A DNA stretch of 64,000 bases, from assembly GCF_037969875.1 (NCBI RefSeq), contig NZ_CP150218.1:6014001-6078000 (forward strand). The letters are read 5' to 3'. Positions 52,350-61,393 of the stretch are shown in pieces; within the stretch, counting starts at the first letter, position 1; every line of letters begins with the position of its first letter. The stretch comes from Paenibacillus sp. FSL R7-0337 (GTDB taxonomy: Bacteria > Bacillota > Bacilli > Paenibacillales > Paenibacillaceae). The notes under the pieces were generated by a model. The model had not been told where the DNA came from and made no database searches. It saw only the letters and a list, made by a program, of their open reading frames with translations. Both the position numbers and the translations under genes were made by a program.

Positions 52350-54075
52350 TTTAAGAAAGGAAGCTGAGACAAGAGCAGCAGGGTCGAGACAGGAAATTCT
52401 TCTGGCCCTGCTGCCCTTCTGGAATCCGCTGATCCCGCCACTGGGTATTTCCTGCCTTAAGGCTTATCTGGAGCCGCATGGTTTTTCAGTCAAAACTGTG
52501 GATGCGAATATTGAGCAATCCTTTAGAAATATATATGACCGTTATTTTGCGGCATTGGCCGGTATGATCCCAGATACGAAAAAAGGAAATTTTAATAATA
52601 TTGGTATGGATGTAATGCGCAATCAATTGATGGCGAAACTGCATTATAGAACGAATGAGCAATATATCCGTTTGATTCAGGTTGTTATTCAAAGGACTTT
52701 TTTCTGTGAGGTTGCAAGCGAGAATATCACAGTACTGATTGAGATTATTGATGAATTTTATATATTGCTTGAAGACTATGTACTTGATTTGCTGGATCGC
52801 TGCAAGCCTGATGTGTTTGGTGTTTCCGTATTTGACGGCACCTTGCCTGCGGCAATGTTTGCCTTTGAACTAGCCAAAAGAAAATATCCGCAGATCAAGA
52901 CGGTCATGGGTGGAGGGGTATTCGCAGATGATTTGAAGCCGGGTTCTCCGAACTTTGAGTATTTCCTTCAACTTACACCCTATATTGATAAAATAATAGT
53001 CGGAGAAGGCGAAGGGCTTTTTTTAAAGGTACTGGAGGAGGAACTGGAAACACGACGCCGTGTCTATACCTTTCAGGATTTGGAAGGAAAGGTTATGAAC
53101 ATTAAGACTGCGGTTATCCCGGATTTCTCTGATTTTGATTTGGAGTATTATCCTCATATCACCACATATACATCTCGCAGCTGCCCGTTTATGTGCAGCT
53201 TCTGTTCAGAAACTGTAATGTGGGGAAATTTCAGGAAGAAGGACAAGAAGCAGATTGTAGAGGAGCTTACAACTCTCTACCGCAATTATGGCAAACAATT
53301 ATTCTTAATGGGAGACTCTCTATTAAATCCTGTGATCACCGAAATGGCTCAAGAGTTCGCAGAGACGGATTTATCAATCTATTGGGATGGTCATTTAAGA
53401 GTAGAGAAGAAGGCATGCTCTGTTGAGAATACAATGCTCTGGCGGCGCGGCGGTTTCTATAGAGCACGAATGGGAATTGAGAGCGGCTCACAGCGAGTGC
53501 TGGATTTGATGGACAAAAAAATTACAGTCAACCAAATCAAGGATACGTTATCCAGTCTGGCCTTTGCCGGTATTAAAACCACGACTTTCTGGGTGGTCGG
53601 TTTTCCCGGCGAAACAGAGGAGGATTTCGTGGAAACACTCCGGCTCATTGAAGAGAACCGTGATAATATCTATGAGGCCTGGTCAAGCCCGTTCAATTAC
53701 TACTATTCAGGACAGGTGAATTCCGAAGCGTGGCAGCAGGAAGGCGAACGGGTACTTCGATATCCGGCAGAGATGAAGGAACTGCTGATCGTTCAATCAT
53801 GGGACCTGGAGGTTAGTCCGAACAGAGAAGAAATCTACAGCAGATTGAACCGGTTTGTTCAGCACTGCGTCTCCTTGGGGATCCCGACCAGTATCAGTTC
53901 TTTGCATGACGTCCATTTGGCTGATGAAAGATGGAAGGGCTTACACAAGAATGCAGTTCCATCCCTGTTGGAATTTCAGAAAAATAATGATTATCTGAAA
54001 GAGAATAAGCTGGTGAAGTCCCTGCTTTTGGCGAGAGCCGATGATGAACCCGATGGAGACTGGAATTTCGATTGA
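52339..54075 (+). CDS. Radical SAM protein with B12-binding-like N-terminus
   Basis: A 578-residue class B type radical SAM protein. The N-terminal 220 residues resemble a B12-binding domain (IPPLGISCLKAYLEPHGF, VFGVSVFDGT and VMGGGVFADDL); the DxHxxG motif is not present. The cluster motif C-x3-C-x2-C is in SRSCPFMCSFCSE, followed by GIESGSQRVLDLM and TTTFWVVGFPGETEEDF. Related proteins methylate unactivated carbons or phosphorus or rearrange substrates. Its place between the GNAT and the NRPS links it to the product. The start overlaps the GNAT end by 11 bases. Confidence 0.8.
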   Translation: MILDLRKEAETRAAGSRQEILLALLPFWNPLIPPLGISCLKAYLEPHGFSVKTVDANIEQSFRNIYDRYFAALAGMIPDTKKGNFNNIGMDVMRNQLMAKLHYRTNEQYIRLIQVVIQRTFFCEVASENITVLIEIIDEFYILLEDYVLDLLDRCKPDVFGVSVFDGTLPAAMFAFELAKRKYPQIKTVMGGGVFADDLKPGSPNFEYFLQLTPYIDKIIVGEGEGLFLKVLEEELETRRRVYTFQDLEGKVMNIKTAVIPDFSDFDLEYYPHITTYTSRSCPFMCSFCSETVMWGNFRKKDKKQIVEELTTLYRNYGKQLFLMGDSLLNPVITEMAQEFAETDLSIYWDGHLRVEKKACSVENTMLWRRGGFYRARMGIESGSQRVLDLMDKKITVNQIKDTLSSLAFAGIKTTTFWVVGFPGETEEDFVETLRLIEENRDNIYEAWSSPFNYYYSGQVNSEAWQQEGERVLRYPAEMKELLIVQSWDLEVSPNREEIYSRLNRFVQHCVSLGIPTSISSLHDVHLADERWKGLHKNAVPSLLEFQKNNDYLKENKLVKSLLLARADDEPDGDWNFD

Positions 54076-54097
54076 CTGGAAGGGAGCGGTTAAACCA

Positions 54098-56740
54098 ATG
54101 AAAAGCAGCATTCAAGGAATCGGTTCGGCTACAGGAGCGCATGAAACGGAAAAAGAGTATTGGCTAAATACCTTTTCCGGCGATTTTACCAAAAGTCATT
54201 TTCCATACGATCACAAGGTATTAAAGAGCACAGGATCTCAAAGAAACATAGAAGTGCTGAAATTTACGCTTCCGCAGGAAATTAGCGCACGGCTTCTTGC
54301 AATTAGCAATCACTCAGATGTCCGTATGTTCATTACGCTGACCACAGCGCTAATCATTCTGCTAGACAAATATACCGGCAACAAAGATATTACTGTGGGC
54401 ATCCCTATATATAAGCAATCAGTGGAGGGAGAGTATCTTAATACAGTCCTGCCCATAAGGAATTGTATCTGTGATGATCTTACGTTTAAGCAGACTCTGC
54501 TTGATGTCAGCCGCTCGATCAGGGAAGCAAATGAAAATCAGAATTATCCGATTCATTCCTTGATCTATAACCTGCAATTGACGGGCGATGACGAATTTTT
54601 TCCATTGTTCGATGCTGTGGTTCTATTGCAGAACATTCATAATAGAGCTGATATTTTGCATACCCGGCCTAATATTACATTTAGCTTCAATCAGACAGGA
54701 GATACCCTCCAGGGGGAGTGGGAATACAACACGCTTCTCTATCATAGATCCACAATTGAGGCGATCCGGAAGCATTTTACGAAACTGCTGGCCGAGACGC
54801 TTTTTAATATTGAAATCACCCTCGGGAAGATTGATATCTTGTCCAATGAGGAGAAGGAATGGCTTATTCATGAAGTGAATGCTACGAGTGCGGAATATCC
54901 CCTGAATTGCACCATTCATGGGTGGTTTGAGCAGCAAGTGGACAAGACGCCTGAGCATTCCGCAGTGGTGTGCGAGAATCAGACGCTAACGTATAGAGAC
55001 TTGAACAGACGGGCCAATCAAATAGCCCACATTCTACGTGAACACGGTGTGGGTTCAGATACAGTTGTTCCTGTATTGTTCAACCGGTCCATGGATATGA
55101 TTGTAGGCTTGCTTGCAGTTCTGAAGGCGGGCGGGGCTTATCTGCCGATAGATCCGGAATTGCCGTACGAGCGTATGAGCTTCATGGTCCGGGAAAGCGG
55201 CTCCCCTATCGTGCTCAGCAATACGGCGACCTTGCAATCCTGCAGGATTAATTCTTTCAGCGGGCAGCATGAAGAAATACCGGCATTGTTGGTAGATGAA
55301 CTGCAGCGGGAGCACTCAAGCTTGAATTCCAGTAATCCGGATTCCCATACTTCAGCGGATGGGCTGGCCTATGTTATGTATACTTCCGGTTCTACAGGGG
55401 AGCCCAAAGGAGTTATGCTTGAACACCGGAGCGTGGTTAACGTACTCAACTGGTTCGGCAAAACGGCGAAGCTTGGCGAAGGGACCCGGGTCTTGCTAAC
55501 CTATGAGTATACGAGCGACCCCAGCGTTGAGGATATATTTGCTACCCTGTTGTTCGGGGCAACACTCTACATCACGGATAAATACTCGGTTATTGATCGG
55601 GAGCTGTTTCGCAGATTTGTAGATGAGCATAACATTAATATTCTGAATTATGTCCCCCGCCTCATACAGGAGCTGCTATGCCGCGGTCCGAAGCTTGAGA
55701 GCTTACATACGGTACTCTCTGGCGGGGAACCTTTGGAAGACCACGTTAAGGATGAGCTGCTTAACAAAGGTTACATTGTATATAACGACTACGGCCCTAC
55801 AGAGGCTTCGATAGACTGCTTGTCCCAGCGCTGTTCGGACGGGAATATCTCGATTGGCCGTCCGATAGATAATATGAGCTGCCTCGTTCTTGATGCCAAC
55901 AACAGAATACAGCCGGTTGGCGTTTCAGGAGAGCTGTACATTTCAGGAGTGGGCTTGGCGAGGGGATATTTGAACAGGCCGGAATTAACTGCCCAGAGAT
56001 TTATCAACCATCCTTATGCTGCAAATCAGAGAATATACAAAACCGGAGACTTAGCCAGAGTATTATCCAATGGGGAAGTGGAATTTCTGGGTAGGCTTGA
56101 CCAGCAGGTGAAGATTCGGGGCTATCGAGTAGAGCTTGGAGAAATCGAGCATCAGATTATGAAGAATGGTCAGGTGAAGGAAGCGCTGGTGCTGGCCACA
56201 AAGGATCATTTGGGCGAGAAAAGAATAGCTGCCTACATTGTTCCCGGAGCCGGTCTGTCATTGTCTGATTTGCAGTGGAACCTGACTCAAACATTGCCTG
56301 ATTATATGCTGCCGACATATTGGATACCGATTGAGCATATTCCCTTAACCACTACAGGAAAGGTGGATACCAAAGCCTTGCCGCAGCCCCAAAAAGCATA
56401 TTCTGAAAACAGTGCAAGAATTCATCCGCCGGAAACGGAAACGGAGAAAGTGATAGAGAAGATATGGTCGGAAGTACTGGATAAAGAGGCTATTGATATT
56501 CAAAGCAACTTTTTTGAAATCGGAGGGCATTCATTAAGCATTATTACTGTGAAGAACAAAATTCGTAATATTCTGGGAAAGGATTTGGCGATGGTTACAT
56601 TATTTCAATATTGCACCATTCATGCCTTAGCCCGCTATTTGGATAACCATGAGAGTGAACTGACTGAATCCGGGGTTACAACCAGCCTGGAGACGATGGA
56701 TGAAACCTTGCAAATCATCAGGGGTTTAAGTCATGAGTAA
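54098..56740 (+). CDS. NRPS module: half C domain - A - PCP
   Basis: An 880-residue NRPS. It opens with only the C-terminal lobe of a condensation domain (EKEYWLNTFSGDF, then VGIPIYKQ and NYPIHSLIYNLQL); the HHxxxDG half is absent. A domain: TSGSTGEPKG, YGPTE, TGDLAR; the pocket reads about D-P-E-N-L-G-D-I-D-K by eye, acidic at 239, 322 and 331, which suggests a basic amino acid but matches no code I know. PCP: Ser812 (GGHSL). There is no TE. ATG 54098 with AGGGAGCGG is preferred over 54041. The 3' end overlaps the PKS start by 8 bases. The A domain is probably served by the C domain at the end of the preceding megasynthase. Confidence 0.85.
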   Translation: MKSSIQGIGSATGAHETEKEYWLNTFSGDFTKSHFPYDHKVLKSTGSQRNIEVLKFTLPQEISARLLAISNHSDVRMFITLTTALIILLDKYTGNKDITVGIPIYKQSVEGEYLNTVLPIRNCICDDLTFKQTLLDVSRSIREANENQNYPIHSLIYNLQLTGDDEFFPLFDAVVLLQNIHNRADILHTRPNITFSFNQTGDTLQGEWEYNTLLYHRSTIEAIRKHFTKLLAETLFNIEITLGKIDILSNEEKEWLIHEVNATSAEYPLNCTIHGWFEQQVDKTPEHSAVVCENQTLTYRDLNRRANQIAHILREHGVGSDTVVPVLFNRSMDMIVGLLAVLKAGGAYLPIDPELPYERMSFMVRESGSPIVLSNTATLQSCRINSFSGQHEEIPALLVDELQREHSSLNSSNPDSHTSADGLAYVMYTSGSTGEPKGVMLEHRSVVNVLNWFGKTAKLGEGTRVLLTYEYTSDPSVEDIFATLLFGATLYITDKYSVIDRELFRRFVDEHNINILNYVPRLIQELLCRGPKLESLHTVLSGGEPLEDHVKDELLNKGYIVYNDYGPTEASIDCLSQRCSDGNISIGRPIDNMSCLVLDANNRIQPVGVSGELYISGVGLARGYLNRPELTAQRFINHPYAANQRIYKTGDLARVLSNGEVEFLGRLDQQVKIRGYRVELGEIEHQIMKNGQVKEALVLATKDHLGEKRIAAYIVPGAGLSLSDLQWNLTQTLPDYMLPTYWIPIEHIPLTTTGKVDTKALPQPQKAYSENSARIHPPETETEKVIEKIWSEVLDKEAIDIQSNFFEIGGHSLSIITVKNKIRNILGKDLAMVTLFQYCTIHALARYLDNHESELTESGVTTSLETMDETLQIIRGLSHE

Positions 56741-59700
56741 AGACAGCAGCAAGCAAACAGAAACTGGACTGGAAATTGCGGTAATTGGAATGGCGGGGAG
56801 ATTTCCCGGAGCTGGCAATATTGAAGAATTCTGGGCGAATCTGCGAAGCGGAACCGAGTCGATCTCTGTTTTCTCGGATGAAGAGCTACTCGCGGCAGGT
56901 GTGGAAAAGAAATTATTGAATCAACCCAATTATGTGAAAGCCAAAGGCGTGCTTGATCAAGTGGATCAATTCGACGCTGCTTTTTTTAATTATTTTCCTA
57001 AAGAAGCTCAGATGATGGATCCGCAAATTCGGTTATTTCATGAAAGTGTCTGGGAAGCACTCGAGGATGCAGGTTATGTTCCCGATGAGTTCATGGGACA
57101 GATTGGGTTATTTGCCGGAGCTTCTACAAATATGTACTGGGAGATGCTGGGGATTGCTACTGCTCTTGAAAATCCGGCCGATCAGTTCGCAGCAGTCAAT
57201 TTGATCGACAAGGACTTTCTTTGCACCCAAATCTCATACAAATTAAATTTGAGAGGGCCAAGTGTATTTGTGAAATCGGCATGCTCAACCTCTCTCTTGT
57301 CTATTCATTTGGCGTGCAGGGCCATCTTGATGGGTGAATGTGATATGGCTGTCGCCGGCGGAGTAACTGTTGAGCTTCCACACAAGAATGGTTACCTGTA
57401 CCAGGAAGGGATGATTCTATCACCGGATGGGCATTGCCGTTCGTTCGATGCCAAAGCCAACGGAATCGTAGGCGGCGAGGGGACGGGAGTAGTTGTCCTT
57501 AAATCGTTAAAGAAAGCCGTTAGAGACGGTGATCACATCTATGCTGTAATCAAAGGTTCGGCAATAAATAATGACGGCAGCCGTAAGGCAGGCTACTCTG
57601 CCCCCAGCGTTGAAGGACAGGCTGAGGTTATTCGTGCTGCGCAGCGGATGGCCAGGGTAGAACCGCAAAGTATTAGCTACATTGAGGCTCATGGCACTGG
57701 AACCAGTCTGGGGGATCCGGTGGAGATTGAGGGATTGAGGAGAGCGTTCGGTTCAGAAGCCAAAGGTTTTTGTGCGATCGGTTCCGTAAAGACCAATATC
57801 GGTCATCTGGATTCAGCAGCGGGAGTTGCAAGCTTCATTAAAACCGTACTGGCTCTTAAGAACAAGGAGCTGCCTGCAAGCCTGCATTTTGAGAATGCGA
57901 ACCCTGAAATTGACTTTGCGAACACTCCATTCTATGTAAATACCTCTCTGAAGAAGTGGGAGCATAACCACTACCCGCTAAGATCAGGTATAAGCGCATT
58001 TGGAACAGGAGGCACTAATGTTCACATGATTCTGGAGGAAGCTCCGATTTCCGATTCAGCAGCAGATGAAAGGGGGATTGCACAACCTTGCCTTCTGATT
58101 CTGTCGGCGAAGACAGATGCAGCGCTGAATCAAATGACGACCCGACTGGCCGCTCATCTCGAGCAGTACCCCGAACTTGATTTACGGGATGCTGCATTTA
58201 CGCTTCAGACGGGGAGGAAGCAGTTCCTGAACCGGAGAATAGTGGTCTGCACGAATGCTCAAGAGGCCATCGACAGACTGAAGCGTCCGGAAGCTTCCAA
58301 TACAAAGCTTTGCAGCGGCAAGAAAAAGATCGTATTTATGTTTCCGGGACAGGGCTCTCAATATGTGGAAATGGGCAAAGGCCTCTATGAAACTGAGCCG
58401 GTCTTCCGGGAGGAGCTGGACCAATGCTTCAACATTTTGCAGCAGCTTGGGCATGTCAATATACATGAAGTGCTGTATCCGGTTGAACATACGGACTCAG
58501 CCGATCAGCAGATTAGGAGAACAGATATTGTTCAGCCGCTGTTGTTCAGCTTTGAATATGCGCTGGCAAAGCTGCTGATGCATTGGGGGATCAGACCCGA
58601 CGCAATGATTGGCCATAGTATAGGTGAATATACTGCTGCAGCGTTGTCCGGTGTGTTTACCCTGAAGGATGCTCTGAGCCTGGTCGTTCAACGCGGCCGT
58701 TTGATGCAGCGTCTTCCAGCCGGACAGATGTTAAGCGTGCCATTATCTGAAAGTGAGCTGCGCCCATTGCTCGGTACGGCACTATCCCTGGCCGCCGTTA
58801 ACTCGCCGGGGCATTGCGTGGTTTCCGGCAGTGAGGAAGCTATTGCAGAGCTGAGACAGCAGTTGAAGATGCGAGGCTGCGACTCGGGACTTTTACATAC
58901 GTCCCATGCATTTCATTCTTCAATGATGGAGCCGATTCTGGCTGATTTCGAAGGTTATGTCGGTCAGACTTCGATTCACGATCCGGTAATTCCATTTATA
59001 TCTAACCTGACTGGCAACTGGATTACCGCACAAGAATGTACCGACTCCTCCTATTGGAGCAGCCATTTGCGCAATACTGTAAGGTTCGCCGACGGAATAG
59101 GGACGATTCTGCAAGAGGGAGAGAGCCTATTCATCGAGGTGGGCCCTGGAAACGTGCTCAGCACATTCTGCAGAAAGCAAATACACAATGACCAGTATAG
59201 TCTGGTCAATATGGTGAAGCATCCATATGAATCGGCACCTGACCGGCAGGTGATGCTTGAGGCACTGGGACGGATGTGGCTCAGCGGCGTGAATATCAAC
59301 TGGAAGCAGCTTTACGCATCCCGTACAGGTAAGAAAATATCGTTGCCGACATATCCATTTGAGCGTCAGCGTTATTGGCTCGAAGGCTCGCCTCTGGAGC
59401 TGCTGGGCCGGCAGAAGACAGTGGGTTCACAAACAGTGAACGGAGAGGCAATGGGGAGCAGTACCCCGGCGGAGCCGGGGACCGCTCAGAAGCTGGAGTT
59501 TTCTGAATGGTTTCATGTTCCATTCTGGGAAAGAGCCGCACCTCTTCAGGGGCGGCAGCCCCTTGTGGATCGTCGGGCTATTCTTGTTTTTGGAGATGTA
59601 AATACTTCTTTGTACGTCAACCTGTCAGCTCGGCTGGAAGCTGAAGGCTGCCTGGTGATTGGCGTTGACCGGGGGGCTCAGTTTACCGCCTGTACAGATA

Positions 59701-61382
59701 ACCGGTTTCTGATTAATCCAGAGTGCTACGAGGATTATAAGGCACTGTTCGGACAGCTTAACCGAGAAGGAATTTATCCTGTTCAAATGATTCACCTATG
59801 GAATACGGGAAATGAGTTCTCTGAAACTTTCCCTGGAGAAATCAGCCATGTGATAAATACGGGGTTCTATAGTCTAATCCATATTGCCAAGGCATTTGAT
59901 GAAGAAGGGTCAGGGACGAAGACGGAGCTTATGATTATAACCAGCGGCATGTGTGAAGTCAGTGGGGAGTGCTTGCCGCGTCCTGATCGTTCCCTGGTAA
60001 TGGGTCCTTTCGGGGTTATTCCGCTTGAATACCCCAATATCAGCTGCCGTATTATTGATATCCAGACATCCGGTCTCAAGAAATGGACACGAACAAGGCT
60101 GGAGGATCTACTGGCCGCTGAAATTCTAAGTACTGACGGCAGAAATGTAATGGTGGCCTTAAGAGGAACAGAACGCTGGATCAGGGCCTTCAAGCCATAT
60201 ACGGCTGAACCCGCTGAATTTGGAGGACGCTTACGCCCTGGCGGCGTATATCTGATCACAGGTGGCTTAGGCGGAGTTGGGTTATTGCTTGCCGAGTACA
60301 TCAGCCGCAGCGTGAACGCCAAGATCGTTCTGCTGGGGCGTACTGAGCTTCCTCCCAGAGATAAGTGGGAGGAGTGGGTTAGCTTAAATGGGCCGGATCA
60401 CAAAATCAGTCAAGCGATCCTCCGGCTCAAGGGTCTCGAACAATCCGGCTCAGAAATCAGTCTGTGGACAGCGGATGTTGCTGACAGAACCCGGATGGTT
60501 GAAGTCGTTGAGCAGATTCAGGAGCGTTTGGGTTCCATTAATGGAATTATTCATGCTGCAGGTATTGCTGATGGAGGAACAATCAGGCAAAGAACCTCAC
60601 AATTATCGGAGGAGGTATTTGCTGCGAAGGTAAGGGGAACACTCGTCCTTGATTCGGTGGTTGATGTCAGAGAGCTGGATTTTATTGTGTTATGCTCCTC
60701 CCTCGCTTCTGTGATTCCTGCTGTCGGAGATGTTGCTTACAGCGCAGCCAACGCATTCCTGGATGCATATGCGAATTACAAAAGCCAAAAAGACGGCGTA
60801 TTCACTGTAAGTATCAATTGGGACGGTATTAAGGAAGTGGGTATGACTGTTGAAACGGCCAAGCGTATTGCACAGAACTTAGAGATTCAGGACTACCGCA
60901 TTCTGCTCAAGCATGATGAAAATACTCTGGAACCGCAGGAGGTGCCGCAGGTATTCGCGCGTTTATTGGGAGCTTCGGCATTGAACGTCATGGTGTCTAC
61001 TACTGCTCTTGCACCAAGGATAGTCAGACCAAGCACTCCAAAGACCGAAGTGGCTATTGAAGCTTCTGCGGACGTTGCTGATTACAATGCTGAGACCAGT
61101 GCGTGGGGCAAGGAAGTCGGAAGGACCATTGCTGGAATTTTTCAGGAAAAGCTTGGGGTAACCAGTATTCGCCTTGAGGATGATTACTTCGCGTTGGGTG
61201 TAGATTCGCTGGCATTGGTGCAGATTTATTCAGTCATTCACAATATATATCCCGGGAAGCTTAATGTGCATCATCTGTTTGATTGTAAAACGATAAATGG
61301 TTTGGTTGACATCATTACAGGGGACGAAGCCGGGAATAAGACGGCAGCGCTGGAAGAGGCCATTAATATTATAGAATTCTGA
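56733..61382 (+). CDS. PKS module: KS-AT-KR-ACP
   Basis: A 1549-residue type I PKS. KS: Cys184 (SACSTS), HGTGTSLGDP, NIGH. AT: GQGSQ, Ser629 in GHSIGEY, and HAFH (725-728), the malonyl-CoA pattern. KR: TGGLGGVG, the SSLASV Ser and AYSAANAFLDA Tyr/Asn, complete. ACP: Ser1492 in LGVDSL. There is no docking-type coiled coil at the start, a short tail, and no TE or DH. The module should extend by two carbons and reduce to a hydroxyl. The start overlaps the NRPS stop, giving NRPS to PKS order on the assembly line. Confidence 0.9.
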   Translation: MSKDSSKQTETGLEIAVIGMAGRFPGAGNIEEFWANLRSGTESISVFSDEELLAAGVEKKLLNQPNYVKAKGVLDQVDQFDAAFFNYFPKEAQMMDPQIRLFHESVWEALEDAGYVPDEFMGQIGLFAGASTNMYWEMLGIATALENPADQFAAVNLIDKDFLCTQISYKLNLRGPSVFVKSACSTSLLSIHLACRAILMGECDMAVAGGVTVELPHKNGYLYQEGMILSPDGHCRSFDAKANGIVGGEGTGVVVLKSLKKAVRDGDHIYAVIKGSAINNDGSRKAGYSAPSVEGQAEVIRAAQRMARVEPQSISYIEAHGTGTSLGDPVEIEGLRRAFGSEAKGFCAIGSVKTNIGHLDSAAGVASFIKTVLALKNKELPASLHFENANPEIDFANTPFYVNTSLKKWEHNHYPLRSGISAFGTGGTNVHMILEEAPISDSAADERGIAQPCLLILSAKTDAALNQMTTRLAAHLEQYPELDLRDAAFTLQTGRKQFLNRRIVVCTNAQEAIDRLKRPEASNTKLCSGKKKIVFMFPGQGSQYVEMGKGLYETEPVFREELDQCFNILQQLGHVNIHEVLYPVEHTDSADQQIRRTDIVQPLLFSFEYALAKLLMHWGIRPDAMIGHSIGEYTAAALSGVFTLKDALSLVVQRGRLMQRLPAGQMLSVPLSESELRPLLGTALSLAAVNSPGHCVVSGSEEAIAELRQQLKMRGCDSGLLHTSHAFHSSMMEPILADFEGYVGQTSIHDPVIPFISNLTGNWITAQECTDSSYWSSHLRNTVRFADGIGTILQEGESLFIEVGPGNVLSTFCRKQIHNDQYSLVNMVKHPYESAPDRQVMLEALGRMWLSGVNINWKQLYASRTGKKISLPTYPFERQRYWLEGSPLELLGRQKTVGSQTVNGEAMGSSTPAEPGTAQKLEFSEWFHVPFWERAAPLQGRQPLVDRRAILVFGDVNTSLYVNLSARLEAEGCLVIGVDRGAQFTACTDNRFLINPECYEDYKALFGQLNREGIYPVQMIHLWNTGNEFSETFPGEISHVINTGFYSLIHIAKAFDEEGSGTKTELMIITSGMCEVSGECLPRPDRSLVMGPFGVIPLEYPNISCRIIDIQTSGLKKWTRTRLEDLLAAEILSTDGRNVMVALRGTERWIRAFKPYTAEPAEFGGRLRPGGVYLITGGLGGVGLLLAEYISRSVNAKIVLLGRTELPPRDKWEEWVSLNGPDHKISQAILRLKGLEQSGSEISLWTADVADRTRMVEVVEQIQERLGSINGIIHAAGIADGGTIRQRTSQLSEEVFAAKVRGTLVLDSVVDVRELDFIVLCSSLASVIPAVGDVAYSAANAFLDAYANYKSQKDGVFTVSINWDGIKEVGMTVETAKRIAQNLEIQDYRILLKHDENTLEPQEVPQVFARLLGASALNVMVSTTALAPRIVRPSTPKTEVAIEASADVADYNAETSAWGKEVGRTIAGIFQEKLGVTSIRLEDDYFALGVDSLALVQIYSVIHNIYPGKLNVHHLFDCKTINGLVDIITGDEAGNKTAALEEAINIIEF

Positions 61383-61393
61383 GGTGCATTCAA

